A stretch of 64,000 bases of DNA. It comes from Tenacibaculum sp. Bg11-29 (GTDB lineage Bacteria > Bacteroidota > Bacteroidia > Flavobacteriales > Flavobacteriaceae). The notes under the pieces are model-generated. The model did not search any database. It saw nothing but the letters and a program-made list of their open reading frames with translations, and was not told the DNA's origin. Of this stretch, positions 26,247 to 35,818 are shown one piece after another; position 1 is the stretch's first letter; every line of letters begins with the position of its first letter. Location: the NCBI RefSeq assembly GCF_002836595.1, contig NZ_PJBB01000003.1, positions 1,115,001 through 1,179,000 of the forward strand, written 5' to 3'. A program made the position numbers and the translations under genes.

Positions 26247-28011
26247 CCTCAATTAATTTAGTTCTATAAACAGATAATAATTTCGATTTAGATATAAACC
26301 CTAAGTATTTACCGTTTTTTATAACAGGTAAATTCCAAGCGGCACTTTCCTTAAATTTTTGCATTACTTTCTCAACAGAATCATCGTGTTGTATAATTGA
26401 TGGAGCACTTCTCATAAAGGTTTCAACAGTTACTTTATCGTACATATCATTATCAAACATAATAGGTCTAATGTCATCTAATAAAACAATTCCTAAAAAT
26501 TGTTTGTCTTTTTCAATTACAGGAAAAATATTTCTATTAGAATTAGAAACAGCTTTTTTTAACATATCACCTAAAAACATTTCGGGATGTACCGCTTTAA
26601 AATTTGTTTCTATTAGTTTGTTTATAGTCATCATCATCAACACATTTTTGTCTTTATCATGCGTAATAAGTTCACCTCTTTTTGCTAATTCTACCGTGTA
26701 AATTGAGTTTGATATAAAGTATTTTGTAACAGCAAACGAAATTGCAGCTACTAACATTAACGGAACAAATAAATCATAACCGCCAGTAATTTCAGCAATT
26801 AAGAAAATCGCAGTCAAAGGAGCGTGTAATACTCCTGCCATTAATCCCGTCATTCCTATTAAGGTAAAGTTAGATTCTGATACGTTACCGCCTAATTGAT
26901 TAATTATTTTTGCTGATACATTTCCTAAAGCACTACCCATAACTAAGGTGGGAATAAAAATTCCTCCAACACCACCAGCAGCAAAGGTAGTTGTCATGGC
27001 AATGGCTTTAAATACGGTGATTAACAACAAGAATATAATAACAATCCAAACATTTTCGAAATCTACATTGTAAGGAATGTCTTTTAAAGCAGCTAAGGTG
27101 TTTCCTTCTAATAAATTATTAATTAATCCGTAACCCTCACCATATAAAGGCGGAATTAAAAATAACATTAACCCAATTGCGACCCCTCCAAAAATTAATT
27201 TATGAACTGGTTTTTTAATACGTTTAAAAAAATTAGTAATTCGAAAATATATTTTTGAAAAATAGACAGATACTAAACCCGTAAAAAAACCTAATAAAAC
27301 ATAATAAAAAATATCCTTTATTTTAAAAGCATCCACTAATTCAAAACCTAATAGCGCATCTTTTTCAAAAAAGAAATAAGAAGTAATTACAGCTGCAACA
27401 GAAGCTAATAATAAAGGAACTAATGAAGCAAAAGCTAAATCTAGGCTAAATATTTCTATAGCGAAAATAATAGCAGCAACGGGTGCTTTAAACATTGATG
27501 ACATAGCTCCTGCAGTTGCACAACCAATTAACAACATTCTTGTTTTTCGGTTCATGTGAAATAGTTGCGATACTCTCGATCCTAAAGCAGCTCCTGTACT
27601 TATTGCTGGACCAAGTAAACCAACAGAACCTCCGAAACCAACTGTAATTGGTGCGGTAATTATTGAAGCATAAATTTTATATTTTTCTATAATTCCACTT
27701 CGTTTAGAAATAGCATAGAGTGTGGTAGAAATACCGTGACCGATTTCTTTCTTTAGGAATTTCTTTTTAATATAATAGACTAAAACTAATCCAATAATTG
27801 GGAAGATAAAATAGAGATAATAATGAATATCTTTAATAAACTTTCCTTCTAAGATAGTTTGAAAAAAGGAAGTCATGTTTTTTAAAATAAGTGTACCTAT
27901 TCCTGCTAAAAAACCAATTAAAACACTTAAAACGTATACAAATTGACGTTCAGAAATATGTTTATATCTCCAAATTAGTATTTTTTTAAATATATTTTTA
28001 GGTTTAGGCAT
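26236..28011 (-). CDS. CLC-family anion channel/transporter with CBS pair
   Basis: A 591-residue CLC protein: a membrane core to about residue 445, then two CBS domains (IFPVIEKDKQFLGIVLLDD and AWNLPVIKNGKYLGFIS) that usually sense nucleotides. The anion-path motifs are GGSVGLLGPA at 127-136 and AAGGVGGIFIPTLVMG. The position of the gating glutamate (GREGP in E. coli ClC-ec1) is Leu133, and the proton-path glutamate is replaced by Ile187 in FAIEIF. Loss of both predicts passive anion conduction rather than proton-coupled exchange. Its 3' end overlaps the convergent glpQ gene. Confidence 0.92.
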   Translation of the reverse strand: MPKPKNIFKKILIWRYKHISERQFVYVLSVLIGFLAGIGTLILKNMTSFFQTILEGKFIKDIHYYLYFIFPIIGLVLVYYIKKKFLKKEIGHGISTTLYAISKRSGIIEKYKIYASIITAPITVGFGGSVGLLGPAISTGAALGSRVSQLFHMNRKTRMLLIGCATAGAMSSMFKAPVAAIIFAIEIFSLDLAFASLVPLLLASVAAVITSYFFFEKDALLGFELVDAFKIKDIFYYVLLGFFTGLVSVYFSKIYFRITNFFKRIKKPVHKLIFGGVAIGLMLFLIPPLYGEGYGLINNLLEGNTLAALKDIPYNVDFENVWIVIIFLLLITVFKAIAMTTTFAAGGVGGIFIPTLVMGSALGNVSAKIINQLGGNVSESNFTLIGMTGLMAGVLHAPLTAIFLIAEITGGYDLFVPLMLVAAISFAVTKYFISNSIYTVELAKRGELITHDKDKNVLMMMTINKLIETNFKAVHPEMFLGDMLKKAVSNSNRNIFPVIEKDKQFLGIVLLDDIRPIMFDNDMYDKVTVETFMRSAPSIIQHDDSVEKVMQKFKESAAWNLPVIKNGKYLGFISKSKLLSVYRTKLIEVTS

Positions 28012-28025
28012 TCTTTAAATATAAG

Positions 28026-28062
28026 AAAAACACCTATCTCTAAATAGAGAAAAGGTGTTTAA
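28026..28062 (-). terminator. Terminator between the DUF3999 and CLC genes
   Basis: aaacacct pairs with aggtgttt around an inner tctc/gaga pairing, with a T run on the minus strand. It follows the DUF3999 gene and precedes the CLC start. Confidence 0.7.
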
Positions 28063-28080
28063 TGTTTGGTAATTGGTTAA

Positions 28081-29316
28081 TTATTTTTCTTGATTACTAA
28101 TATCCTTAACTAAACTTACAGCAAAATAAACAACTAAAACTCCTCCAAGAACAATACAAATCCACATAAACAAAGTTGTTTCCCAAAAAGATTTTTCTGT
28201 TAACTCTTCTTCTTTCTTTTCAACTTCAGAAAAATTTAAAATAGTAGCTTCTTTTATCGTAGGTGTTTTGTTAGATATAAAGTTTCCTAAATCATAAGAA
28301 GGTTTAGAAAGCATGTTGTTAATTAGTACTTCATAACTCTGTTTTTGCTTTAAGTTAGTAATCAGATATACAGGTTTCTGTAATAGTTGTACATTTTCTA
28401 TCGTTAAAGAAGGATTATCTTGATTATCGATTTCTATGATAAATTCTTTTTCATTTAAATTGTTAAAAGTAAATGTGTTTTTACTTTTTGAATTTAATTG
28501 AAATCTAGAAATCACTTGATTGTAAGTTTCCACACGCTTCTTTACTTTTCGAGTTTTCTTTACAATTAGCTTCGCATTACGAAGAAAAAAATCTGTATTA
28601 ATTTTAAAAGAAATAACATTAATGCTATGATTATCTGTAGCTGTAAATTTAAGTTGTGTAATTTTTTTTTCTTTTATAGAAACGATTTCTTGTTTATAAG
28701 TAGCAATCTCTATAGGGGTTTGCGTAAAAAATTTACTCTCATAAACCCCAGCACCTAAAATGTTAATTGGTAAAGAGTTTTTATCATTGAAATCAATACG
28801 TAAAAAGGTGTAAGTGTTTAAAGGAAAACTAATTTTTTTTTCTATGAATACCTTTCCTGTTGCCGTTTTTTGAGGTTTATTTAAATATGATAAGCTCTTA
28901 TTAGAAACTAAGCCAAACCATTCTTTTCCGTCATCACTACCATAAACAGTATACCTTTTTATAATTTTAGTATTTGCTATTTGTAGAGTAATATAATCTT
29001 GTGTTTTTCTCGTTTTATTTTCGAAAAGAATAGACGTTATCGAGTCTTTTAATACTTTTTTTGAAGCAATTTTAATTGGTTTAAAAGTGGAGAACGTTTT
29101 ATCGTTATTGTAAACTAAAACATACGGTACTTCATTTTTTTGTGCATCCTGAATTCTTAAAAAATTAAAATTTTCATTACACGAAGAACGTACCTCTTGC
29201 GGAAGTATTATTTTATGTAATCCATCTTCTTTAATTACACTAAGTGTACCTTTATAGTTTTGACTAAAACTAGTTAAAACTATAAAGAAGGCTATTAAAA
29301 AGCTATATTTATTCAT
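28081..29316 (-). CDS. DUF3999-like periplasmic protein
   Basis: A 411-residue exported protein with a signal peptide (MNKYSFLIAFFIVLTSFSQ) and a C-terminal membrane anchor (TTLFMWICIVLGGVLVVYFAV). The beta-rich interior, with KRYTVYGSDDGKEWFGL and IEKKISFPLNTYTFLRIDF, resembles discoidin-type carbohydrate-binding folds and fits DUF3999. Longer in-frame starts exist, but the third clustered ATG gives the cleanest signal peptide. Its start overlaps the end of the DUF2339 gene by a few bases. DUF3999 and DUF2339 are recurrent neighbours in Gram-negative genomes, so they probably form an envelope complex of unknown role. Confidence 0.75.
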   Translation of the reverse strand: MNKYSFLIAFFIVLTSFSQNYKGTLSVIKEDGLHKIILPQEVRSSCNENFNFLRIQDAQKNEVPYVLVYNNDKTFSTFKPIKIASKKVLKDSITSILFENKTRKTQDYITLQIANTKIIKRYTVYGSDDGKEWFGLVSNKSLSYLNKPQKTATGKVFIEKKISFPLNTYTFLRIDFNDKNSLPINILGAGVYESKFFTQTPIEIATYKQEIVSIKEKKITQLKFTATDNHSINVISFKINTDFFLRNAKLIVKKTRKVKKRVETYNQVISRFQLNSKSKNTFTFNNLNEKEFIIEIDNQDNPSLTIENVQLLQKPVYLITNLKQKQSYEVLINNMLSKPSYDLGNFISNKTPTIKEATILNFSEVEKKEEELTEKSFWETTLFMWICIVLGGVLVVYFAVSLVKDISNQEK

Positions 29317-31801
29317 CATCATTTTCTTTTTCGGATACTTCATCAACTACTAATTTTTTAATTTTTTGATACACAAAGGAAATAACTAAAATTAAGACTC
29401 CAAGTAATATAAAGGCAACAATTTTTCCTGTTTCTGAAACATTTTTAATATCGTAAACAAACAACTTTACAATGGTTAAACCAAGTAACGAAAGTGCTAT
29501 TACCCTTAATACCTTCCACTGCCTTTTTATTCCAATAATTAAAAAAATAAAAGAAAAAATACCCCAAAGTATTGGATAACCTATTTTAATAATTTGTGCT
29601 TTGGTTTCTTTTATTTCGTTGTTTATAAAATTTTTCTTTGAATAAAAATTATTTTCAACTTCTGGAAATTTTTCGGCTAATTCTATTACATCAACAGTGT
29701 TTGAAATATATAAACCATGAATCATTATTTCATTACTTAATGTATAAACAACAGCAAAAACAAATAACCAGGGTAGCCACTTGTTTTTTCTTGGACTTAT
29801 ATTAAATACTGATTTTGTTTTTTTAAATAATTGATAACCAAAATAGACTAAGCACCCTAAAATAATATAGTGAAAATAAAAAGCATGTTTAGTACTTGTA
29901 TTTCTAGCAAAATTCTCAATCATTTCATTTGCAGGGTATTTATAAAACGAAAGAATATATAACAATATAGAAACACTTGCGATTGATAATGTTAGTTTTA
30001 AAATACTTTTCTTTTTAAAGAATAGTGCTAGGTAGAGTATAATCGCTGAAAAAATGAAATGATAGGTTACCGAGAAAGAGCGTATAGAAAATTTATTTTC
30101 TAAAAATTGACCTGCTTGATAATTAGTTTCTAAAATTCCTGTAAAATACGTTACAATAATTGCAACGACTAAAACAGTTGCTTTGTAAAATGTAAGGTTT
30201 AGTTTAAACGATTTCGTAGCAATACTTTTTTCTTTATTTAACAACCAATAGGTTAAGAAAAGAGAAATACTTACCATAAATCCAGCAATAAATAACGGAT
30301 TAAGAATTACAGATAGTTCTTTTGAATAGCTATATTTTTCCCAATCTAGCAATAAACTAATAAGTGTTAGTACCTGCACAATTATTGCACCGATTTTAAA
30401 AGAACTTATTTTTGATTTCTGAGAAAGCCAGAATAATAATACAACTTCTGCTGCCCAAAATAATGTTATATGATTTCCTTCAAATTGAAGAGGAATTGTA
30501 AGCGTTACAAAGGTAAGTGCTAATCCAATTAATAAATAGATAGCGTTTTTATCTAATCCGAATTTTCTATATAAAATAGAAGCATATATTAAATTATAAA
30601 CAGCTAATAACAGGGTAAATAAGCCAGTGAAGTTTGACTCTAAGTCATTTAAAATTAACATTCCAATACCAAAAAACACAAATGTATTTGCTACTAAAAT
30701 AAAATATTCTATTGCTGAGAAAGTTCCTTTATTTCTAAGGTTATTTAAAACAATAGTAATACTAAATATAAAATAGAATATGGTAGCAAATGTTAGTGCA
30801 CCTGTATGTGAAAATTTAGAACTTCCTATTTTTACGGCACACCAACCAAAGAATAATATTGTTGTGAAAATAAATGCTAAGATGGTAGATACTTTCCATT
30901 TTTTAAAATAAGAAACACCCAGTATCCCTATATTTAAAATAGCAATGTAAGTAAATAAAACAATGTAATTTCCTTCACCAGTACTTAGCATAAAAGGAGC
31001 TGCAAAACCACCAATTAATGATAAAACTGCTAATTCTTGACGGTTATATGAAACAGATACCAAAGTGCTAAAAGCAGTAATCAATGACATGATAACAAAG
31101 GCAACTGTTTGACTAAATAATTGATATTCGTGAAATGCAATATATATCGTGAAATAGAATATACTAATGGCACCTGCTACTAAAACGGAGCTAAAAGAGG
31201 CGTAGTTTTTCTTTAGTTTATGAGCAGTAGCCATTACAAGCGAACCACATAATATACCAATACCAACTCTTGCAGGTTCGTTTATCCAATCTTTATCGAT
31301 AGCATATTTAACAAAGAAGCTAATACCTAGTACTAAAATTAAAATACCTAGTTTATTAATTAAGTTTTCTCCTATAAACTTCTCTAAATCTGGATTTTTC
31401 TCTTTAAATGTTTCTATCCAAGATTTTTTAGGAGCTTGCTTCTGTATTTTTACTTGAGGTGTTGGTTTTTTAACAGTATTTTTAATCTCTGGAGATGAAG
31501 TAGGTTTTGCTATTGTTTCTGAAACAGGTTTTATAATTCCTGTATTTTCAGGAATAACAGTCTTTGGTTTTTCAACAACAATAGGTTTCTTTATAACTTC
31601 TGTTGTTTTTATGTTCTCATTAACAATAGCGTCTTTTTTAAGCAATGTTTCTTGCTCTTTTGCAATTGCGTTACGTTGAAGGCTTTGTACTCTTTTCTTT
31701 AAGTCGTCAATAGTTTCGTTTAAACCTTTAAATTTTGAGTTTATGTTATTGCTTATAAGATAAAAACACAATATTAAGGTAATAAATAAAATTACTTCCA
31801 T
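29309..31801 (-). CDS. DUF2339 multi-pass membrane protein
   Basis: An 830-residue membrane protein. Residue 1-20 is a membrane anchor, followed by a heptad-like coiled coil (about 25-55) and a Pro/Lys-rich linker to about 130. The signature WIETFKEKNPDLEKFIGENLINKLGILIL then leads into about 24 hydrophobic segments. This layout is DUF2339. The function is unknown; large polytopic folds of this kind are often linked to cell-surface polymer handling. It is co-transcribed with the DUF3999 gene, overlapping it. Confidence 0.85.
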   Translation of the reverse strand: MEVILFITLILCFYLISNNINSKFKGLNETIDDLKKRVQSLQRNAIAKEQETLLKKDAIVNENIKTTEVIKKPIVVEKPKTVIPENTGIIKPVSETIAKPTSSPEIKNTVKKPTPQVKIQKQAPKKSWIETFKEKNPDLEKFIGENLINKLGILILVLGISFFVKYAIDKDWINEPARVGIGILCGSLVMATAHKLKKNYASFSSVLVAGAISIFYFTIYIAFHEYQLFSQTVAFVIMSLITAFSTLVSVSYNRQELAVLSLIGGFAAPFMLSTGEGNYIVLFTYIAILNIGILGVSYFKKWKVSTILAFIFTTILFFGWCAVKIGSSKFSHTGALTFATIFYFIFSITIVLNNLRNKGTFSAIEYFILVANTFVFFGIGMLILNDLESNFTGLFTLLLAVYNLIYASILYRKFGLDKNAIYLLIGLALTFVTLTIPLQFEGNHITLFWAAEVVLLFWLSQKSKISSFKIGAIIVQVLTLISLLLDWEKYSYSKELSVILNPLFIAGFMVSISLFLTYWLLNKEKSIATKSFKLNLTFYKATVLVVAIIVTYFTGILETNYQAGQFLENKFSIRSFSVTYHFIFSAIILYLALFFKKKSILKLTLSIASVSILLYILSFYKYPANEMIENFARNTSTKHAFYFHYIILGCLVYFGYQLFKKTKSVFNISPRKNKWLPWLFVFAVVYTLSNEIMIHGLYISNTVDVIELAEKFPEVENNFYSKKNFINNEIKETKAQIIKIGYPILWGIFSFIFLIIGIKRQWKVLRVIALSLLGLTIVKLFVYDIKNVSETGKIVAFILLGVLILVISFVYQKIKKLVVDEVSEKENDDE

Positions 31802-32266
31802 AAGATAGCTTTTTTTGATTTTATCTCAAATGTAAGTCTTTAAAATCAAATGACTGGTTTAGGTGGTTGCTGATTGTGTTTTGTTAGTGTAATGTAATCA
31901 TATGTTTTTATTAAAGTGTTTTGTTGTTTTGAGTCGTTTTTTGTTTTTCGTGGTGGAGAAATAAATATTTTTATTGTTTTATGTTTGGTGTTTAAGATGT
32001 AGTTTTTCCATTTTAAAATTGTTTTTGTTTTAAATCTACTTTATTAAATATTTATTATTTCATAAATATTAGTTTTATAGATAGTTCTTTTTTTGTTATA
32101 AAATATAAACAAATGATTATATTTTAATGATTGAATTGTAAGAGTAATTCTTTTTTTAGTAGTTATAATTTAACGATATTGAAATGCTATGATTTTATAT
32201 AGTTACTGTGTTAACAGTATTCTACTTATAATAGTTTTTAGTATCATTGCGCTCTAAAAAAAGACT
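31802..32266. other. 465-bp AT-rich intergenic region
   Basis: This region separates the divergent DUF2339 and RDD genes and should hold both promoters; TACATTTG on the minus strand close to the DUF2339 start is a -7-like match. The left half is strikingly T/G-rich on the plus strand (about 31850-32030). I see no ORF, hairpin or RNA gene in it. Confidence 0.5.
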
Positions 32267-32719
32267 ATGTATACTTCAGAAAAAACAATTCGTTTTACGA
32301 ATGAAAACACTATTGAATTAACGATTAAAGATACCAATGAGATTATTGTGTATAAATACGCAAGTTTTGGAGAGCGTTTTTTAGCTAGAATAATTGATGT
32401 AATTATAATAATAATACCACAATTTTGTATACCTATAATACCAGCTTGGCTATATTGGTCTTTACAACAAAGTGGAGATAAACAAAGAACGCTAGGGCAA
32501 GGAGCATGTAATATTCAATTATTGAGTGTTGATGGGCAAAAAGTAACTTTCGGGCAAGCTACGGGAAGGTTTTTTGCTAACTTTTTAAACCTTTTTACTT
32601 TTTTAATAGGATACATTATGTTTTTTATGACTGATAAAAAACAATGTTTACATGATTCTTTGTCAGAAACAATTGTAGTGAAAGAAATTGGTAGAAAAAC
32701 GCTGACTTCATTAGAGTAA
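32267..32719 (+). CDS. RDD-family membrane protein
   Basis: A 150-residue protein with the RDD domain: FGERFLARIIDVIIIIIP carries the Arg and Asp that name the family in the first membrane segment. Then come RTLGQGACNIQLLSVDG and a second hydrophobic hairpin with FFANFLNLFTFLIGYIMFF. About 30 soluble residues precede the domain. RDD proteins are small membrane proteins often linked to ion or osmotic homeostasis; the specific role is unknown. It is a single gene with a terminator shared with aspS. Confidence 0.87.
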   Translation: MYTSEKTIRFTNENTIELTIKDTNEIIVYKYASFGERFLARIIDVIIIIIPQFCIPIIPAWLYWSLQQSGDKQRTLGQGACNIQLLSVDGQKVTFGQATGRFFANFLNLFTFLIGYIMFFMTDKKQCLHDSLSETIVVKEIGRKTLTSLE

Positions 32720-32723
32720 AATA

Positions 32724-32764
32724 AAAAAGCCTCAATATGTATAAAGTATATTGAGGCTTTTTTT
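32724..32764. terminator. Bidirectional terminator
   Basis: aaaaaagcctcaatat pairs with atattgaggctttttt; it separates the convergent RDD and aspS genes. Confidence 0.9.
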
Positions 32765-32777
32765 ATAGTGTTATTGT

Positions 32778-34532
32778 TTACTCTTTTATATCAAGTTTAA
32801 TACTTAATTCAGCAAGTTGCGAGTCATTTAATGTTGCAGGTGCGTCAATCATTACATCACGACCTGAATTATTTTTAGGGAATGCAATAAAATCACGAAT
32901 TGTTTCCTGTCCTCCTAAAATAGCAACCAATCTATCTAAACCAAATGCTAAACCTCCATGTGGTGGTGCACCATATTCAAAAGCGTCCATTAAGAAACCA
33001 AATTGTTCTTTAGCTTCTTCTTCAGTAAAGCCTAAATGTTTAAACATAATGGCTTGTGTTTCTTTATCGTGAATACGAATAGAACCTCCACCAATTTCGT
33101 TACCGTTTAATACTAAATCATATGCATTTGCTTTTACATCTCCAGGGTTGGTGTCTAACAACTCTAATTGTCCTGGTTTAGGTGATGTAAATGGGTGGTG
33201 CATTGCGTGGTAATGACCCGTTTCTTCGTCTAATTCTAACAAAGGAAAGTCTATTACCCATAACGGAGCAAATACTTTAGGATCTCTTAAACCTAAGCGG
33301 TCTGCCATTTCCATACGTAAAGCAGATAACTGCCCACGTATTTTAGTGGTGTTTCCTGATAAAATACAGATTAAATCACCAGCTTTAGCACCAGTTTTTT
33401 CAGCCCACTTAGCTAAATCTTCTTGGTCATAAAATTTATCTACAGACGATTTAAAAGTACCATCTTCATTACATTTTACATATACCATTCCTAAAGCTCC
33501 AACTTGCGGACGACGTACCCAATCGATTAACTTATCTATTTCTTTTCTTGTATATGATGCAGCACCAGGAACAGCGATTCCCACTACTAATTCAGCATCA
33601 TTAAATACTTTAAATTCTTTTTGTTGTGCAACGTCATTTAATTCACCAAACTCCATTCCAAAACGGATATCTGGTTTGTCATTACCATATAAACGCATGG
33701 CATCATCAAATAACATTCTTGGAAATTTATCAACTTTAACATTGTTAATTTCCTTTAGTAAATGGCGAGTTAACCCTTCAAAAATATTTAAAATATCTTC
33801 TTGATCAACAAAAGCCATTTCACAGTCAATTTGTGTGAATTCTGGCTGACGATCGGCACGTAAATCTTCATCTCTAAAACACTTTACAATCTGAAAGTAT
33901 TTATCCATTCCACCAACCATTAATAGTTGTTTAAATGTTTGAGGTGATTGTGGTAATGCGTAAAATTGCCCTGCATTCATTCTTGAAGGGACTAAGAAAT
34001 CACGTGCTCCTTCTGGAGTAGACTTAATTAAATAAGGTGTTTCTACTTCTATAAATTCTTGGTCAGATAAATATTTACGAACCTCCATTGATACTTTCGA
34101 TCTAAAAATCAAACTATCTTTTACAGGGTTACGACGAATATCTAAATAACGATATTTCATACGAATATCTTCACCACCATCCGTTTTATCTTCAATAGTA
34201 AAAGGAGGAGTTTTTGATTCGTTCAAAACTTCTAGCTTGGTAACTAATAATTCTATTTCACCAGTAGGAATATTTTTGTTTTTAGATTCTCTTTCAATAA
34301 CGCTACCTGTAACTTGAACAACAAATTCACGACCTAAAGTTTTCGCTTTCTCCATTAAATCTTTAGAGGTACGTGCTTCGTCAAAAATTAATTGTGTAAT
34401 TCCGTAACGATCGCGTAAATCTACCCAAATCATAAAACCTTTATCACGTGATTTTTGTACCCAACCAGAAAGGGTTACTTCAGTAGTAATATGCGATGCT
34501 CTTAATTCACCACAAGTATGCGTTCTGTACAT
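32778..34532 (-). CDS. aspS: Aspartate-tRNA ligase
   Basis: A 584-residue class II synthetase that charges tRNA-Asp. The N-terminal OB-fold anticodon domain (about 1-110, with [21 protein letters not shown]) is followed by the catalytic core with motif 2 ([18 protein letters not shown]) and motif 3 ([15 protein letters not shown]). A bacterial-type GAD insertion lies in between (about 290-420). Length and ends are typical of the discriminating bacterial form. It is transcribed alone; a TAAATTTG -7-like box lies about 30 bp upstream. Confidence 0.98.
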   Translation of the reverse strand: MYRTHTCGELRASHITTEVTLSGWVQKSRDKGFMIWVDLRDRYGITQLIFDEARTSKDLMEKAKTLGREFVVQVTGSVIERESKNKNIPTGEIELLVTKLEVLNESKTPPFTIEDKTDGGEDIRMKYRYLDIRRNPVKDSLIFRSKVSMEVRKYLSDQEFIEVETPYLIKSTPEGARDFLVPSRMNAGQFYALPQSPQTFKQLLMVGGMDKYFQIVKCFRDEDLRADRQPEFTQIDCEMAFVDQEDILNIFEGLTRHLLKEINNVKVDKFPRMLFDDAMRLYGNDKPDIRFGMEFGELNDVAQQKEFKVFNDAELVVGIAVPGAASYTRKEIDKLIDWVRRPQVGALGMVYVKCNEDGTFKSSVDKFYDQEDLAKWAEKTGAKAGDLICILSGNTTKIRGQLSALRMEMADRLGLRDPKVFAPLWVIDFPLLELDEETGHYHAMHHPFTSPKPGQLELLDTNPGDVKANAYDLVLNGNEIGGGSIRIHDKETQAIMFKHLGFTEEEAKEQFGFLMDAFEYGAPPHGGLAFGLDRLVAILGGQETIRDFIAFPKNNSGRDVMIDAPATLNDSQLAELSIKLDIKE

Positions 34533-34685
34533 TTCGTATAATTTATAAGCAGCAAATTTAACGATAATTGTTAGTATGTAAAAAATTACTATTATTTAGT
34601 TTTTTAACTTTTTACGCTGTTTTTTTGTGGTAGCGTGTCAATTATGGGATATGATTGATTTTTTTAAAAAATAAAACTAGAATTT

Positions 34686-35030
34686 ATGTCTTTACAAGAT
34701 TTTATAAATAAATTAAGAAACACACCAAAAGAAGTCGTTTTTTCAGAAACCATTAGTGTTATTGAAGAAAACTATGTTTTTACTCCAACAGCTTTTAAGA
34801 ATGGCTATTTGCAAAATAGTGATACTGAAAATTTAGGTTCGTGTAAAGTGTTTTCTTTTGCAGTAAAACAAGAACTAACTAAAGAAGAAACATTGGCTTG
34901 TTTTGCGCAGTATTATTTTAATGATGTTTTAGAAAACTTAAACGGAACAGGTCATCAGAACATTAGAAATTTTATGAATACAGGTTTTGAAGGGCTTTCT
35001 TTTGATAAACAAGCGTTAGCAGATAAATAA
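34686..35030 (+). CDS. HopJ-family protein
   Basis: A 114-residue soluble protein of the HopJ type III effector family: FSETISVIEENYVFTPTAFKNG near the N-terminus, followed by ENLGSCKVFSFA and FAQYYFNDVLENLNGTGHQNIRNFM. The name comes from a Pseudomonas effector, but chromosomal homologues are widespread in bacteria with no type III system, including this phylum. None is visible here, so a housekeeping role is more likely. The next gene starts 52 bp downstream. Confidence 0.88.
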   Translation: MSLQDFINKLRNTPKEVVFSETISVIEENYVFTPTAFKNGYLQNSDTENLGSCKVFSFAVKQELTKEETLACFAQYYFNDVLENLNGTGHQNIRNFMNTGFEGLSFDKQALADK

Positions 35031-35082
35031 TACCGTTGTTTACTGTAATTGTAGTATTTTTATTTGTTGATTAACTTTATAA

Positions 35083-35787
35083 ATGAATACTACAAAACGT
35101 TTAGATTATACAATTATAGGTATTGCTTTGGCTGTTTTTTTGTTATTGCAAATACCTTACTTGGGCACTTTTCAATATCCTTTTAGGTTGTTAGGTACTT
35201 GGTTTCATGAAATGGGGCATGGTCTTACCGCATTGTGTATTGGTGGCGATTTTAAATTCTTAGAAATTTACGAAAACGGAGGAGGGGTTGCGTATAATAG
35301 TATTACCAATCGTTTTTTATCGTTAAGTACAGGTAAGGCGTTAGTTGCAATGGGTGGCTTGTTAGGGCCTGCTATAACTGGTGCTGTATTTATAGCTTCA
35401 GCTAAATATCAAAAAACGGCTGCAATTCTTCTTAGAGTGTTAATAGGGATGATTGTTTTGTCTTTAGTGCTATGGGTGCGTTCTTTTTGGGGAATTCTTG
35501 TAATGGGAGTTTTTGCCGTAATTCTTATTATAATTACACTTATTAAAAATAGAAAAATTGAAGTTGTAACGATTCTTTTTTTAGGTTTACAAGCAGTATT
35601 AAGTACCTATCTTCAATTAGATTATTTATTTACCAAACAGTTTGAGAGAAATGGAGCTATTCGTATTTCAGACACACAGTCTATAGCCGAAAACACTTTT
35701 GGTACTTATTGGATTTGGGGATTATTCATTATTCTTATAAGTGCTTTTATAGTATGGAAAAGCATTCGGTTTTATTTTAAAAGGTAG
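35083..35787 (+). CDS. M50B-like membrane metallopeptidase
   Basis: A 234-residue membrane protein with about six hydrophobic segments. The zinc motif H42-E-M-G-H46 lies in WFHEMGHGLTALCIGGDF, and a later GGLLGPAITGAVF segment matches the peptidase M50B-like family. It is shorter than RseP and lacks PDZ domains, so it is a different branch whose substrate is unknown. The OLD-type gene starts 31 bp downstream on the same strand and may share its transcript. Confidence 0.8.
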   Translation: MNTTKRLDYTIIGIALAVFLLLQIPYLGTFQYPFRLLGTWFHEMGHGLTALCIGGDFKFLEIYENGGGVAYNSITNRFLSLSTGKALVAMGGLLGPAITGAVFIASAKYQKTAAILLRVLIGMIVLSLVLWVRSFWGILVMGVFAVILIIITLIKNRKIEVVTILFLGLQAVLSTYLQLDYLFTKQFERNGAIRISDTQSIAENTFGTYWIWGLFIILISAFIVWKSIRFYFKR

Positions 35788-35818
35788 GTAAAATATAATA
35801 ATATTAAAAAAAAGCTAG

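Noticed and set aside
34686..35030. HopJ family name taken as evidence for a type III secretion effector.
   Set aside because: No secretion genes are present, and chromosomal HopJ homologues are widespread in non-pathogens.
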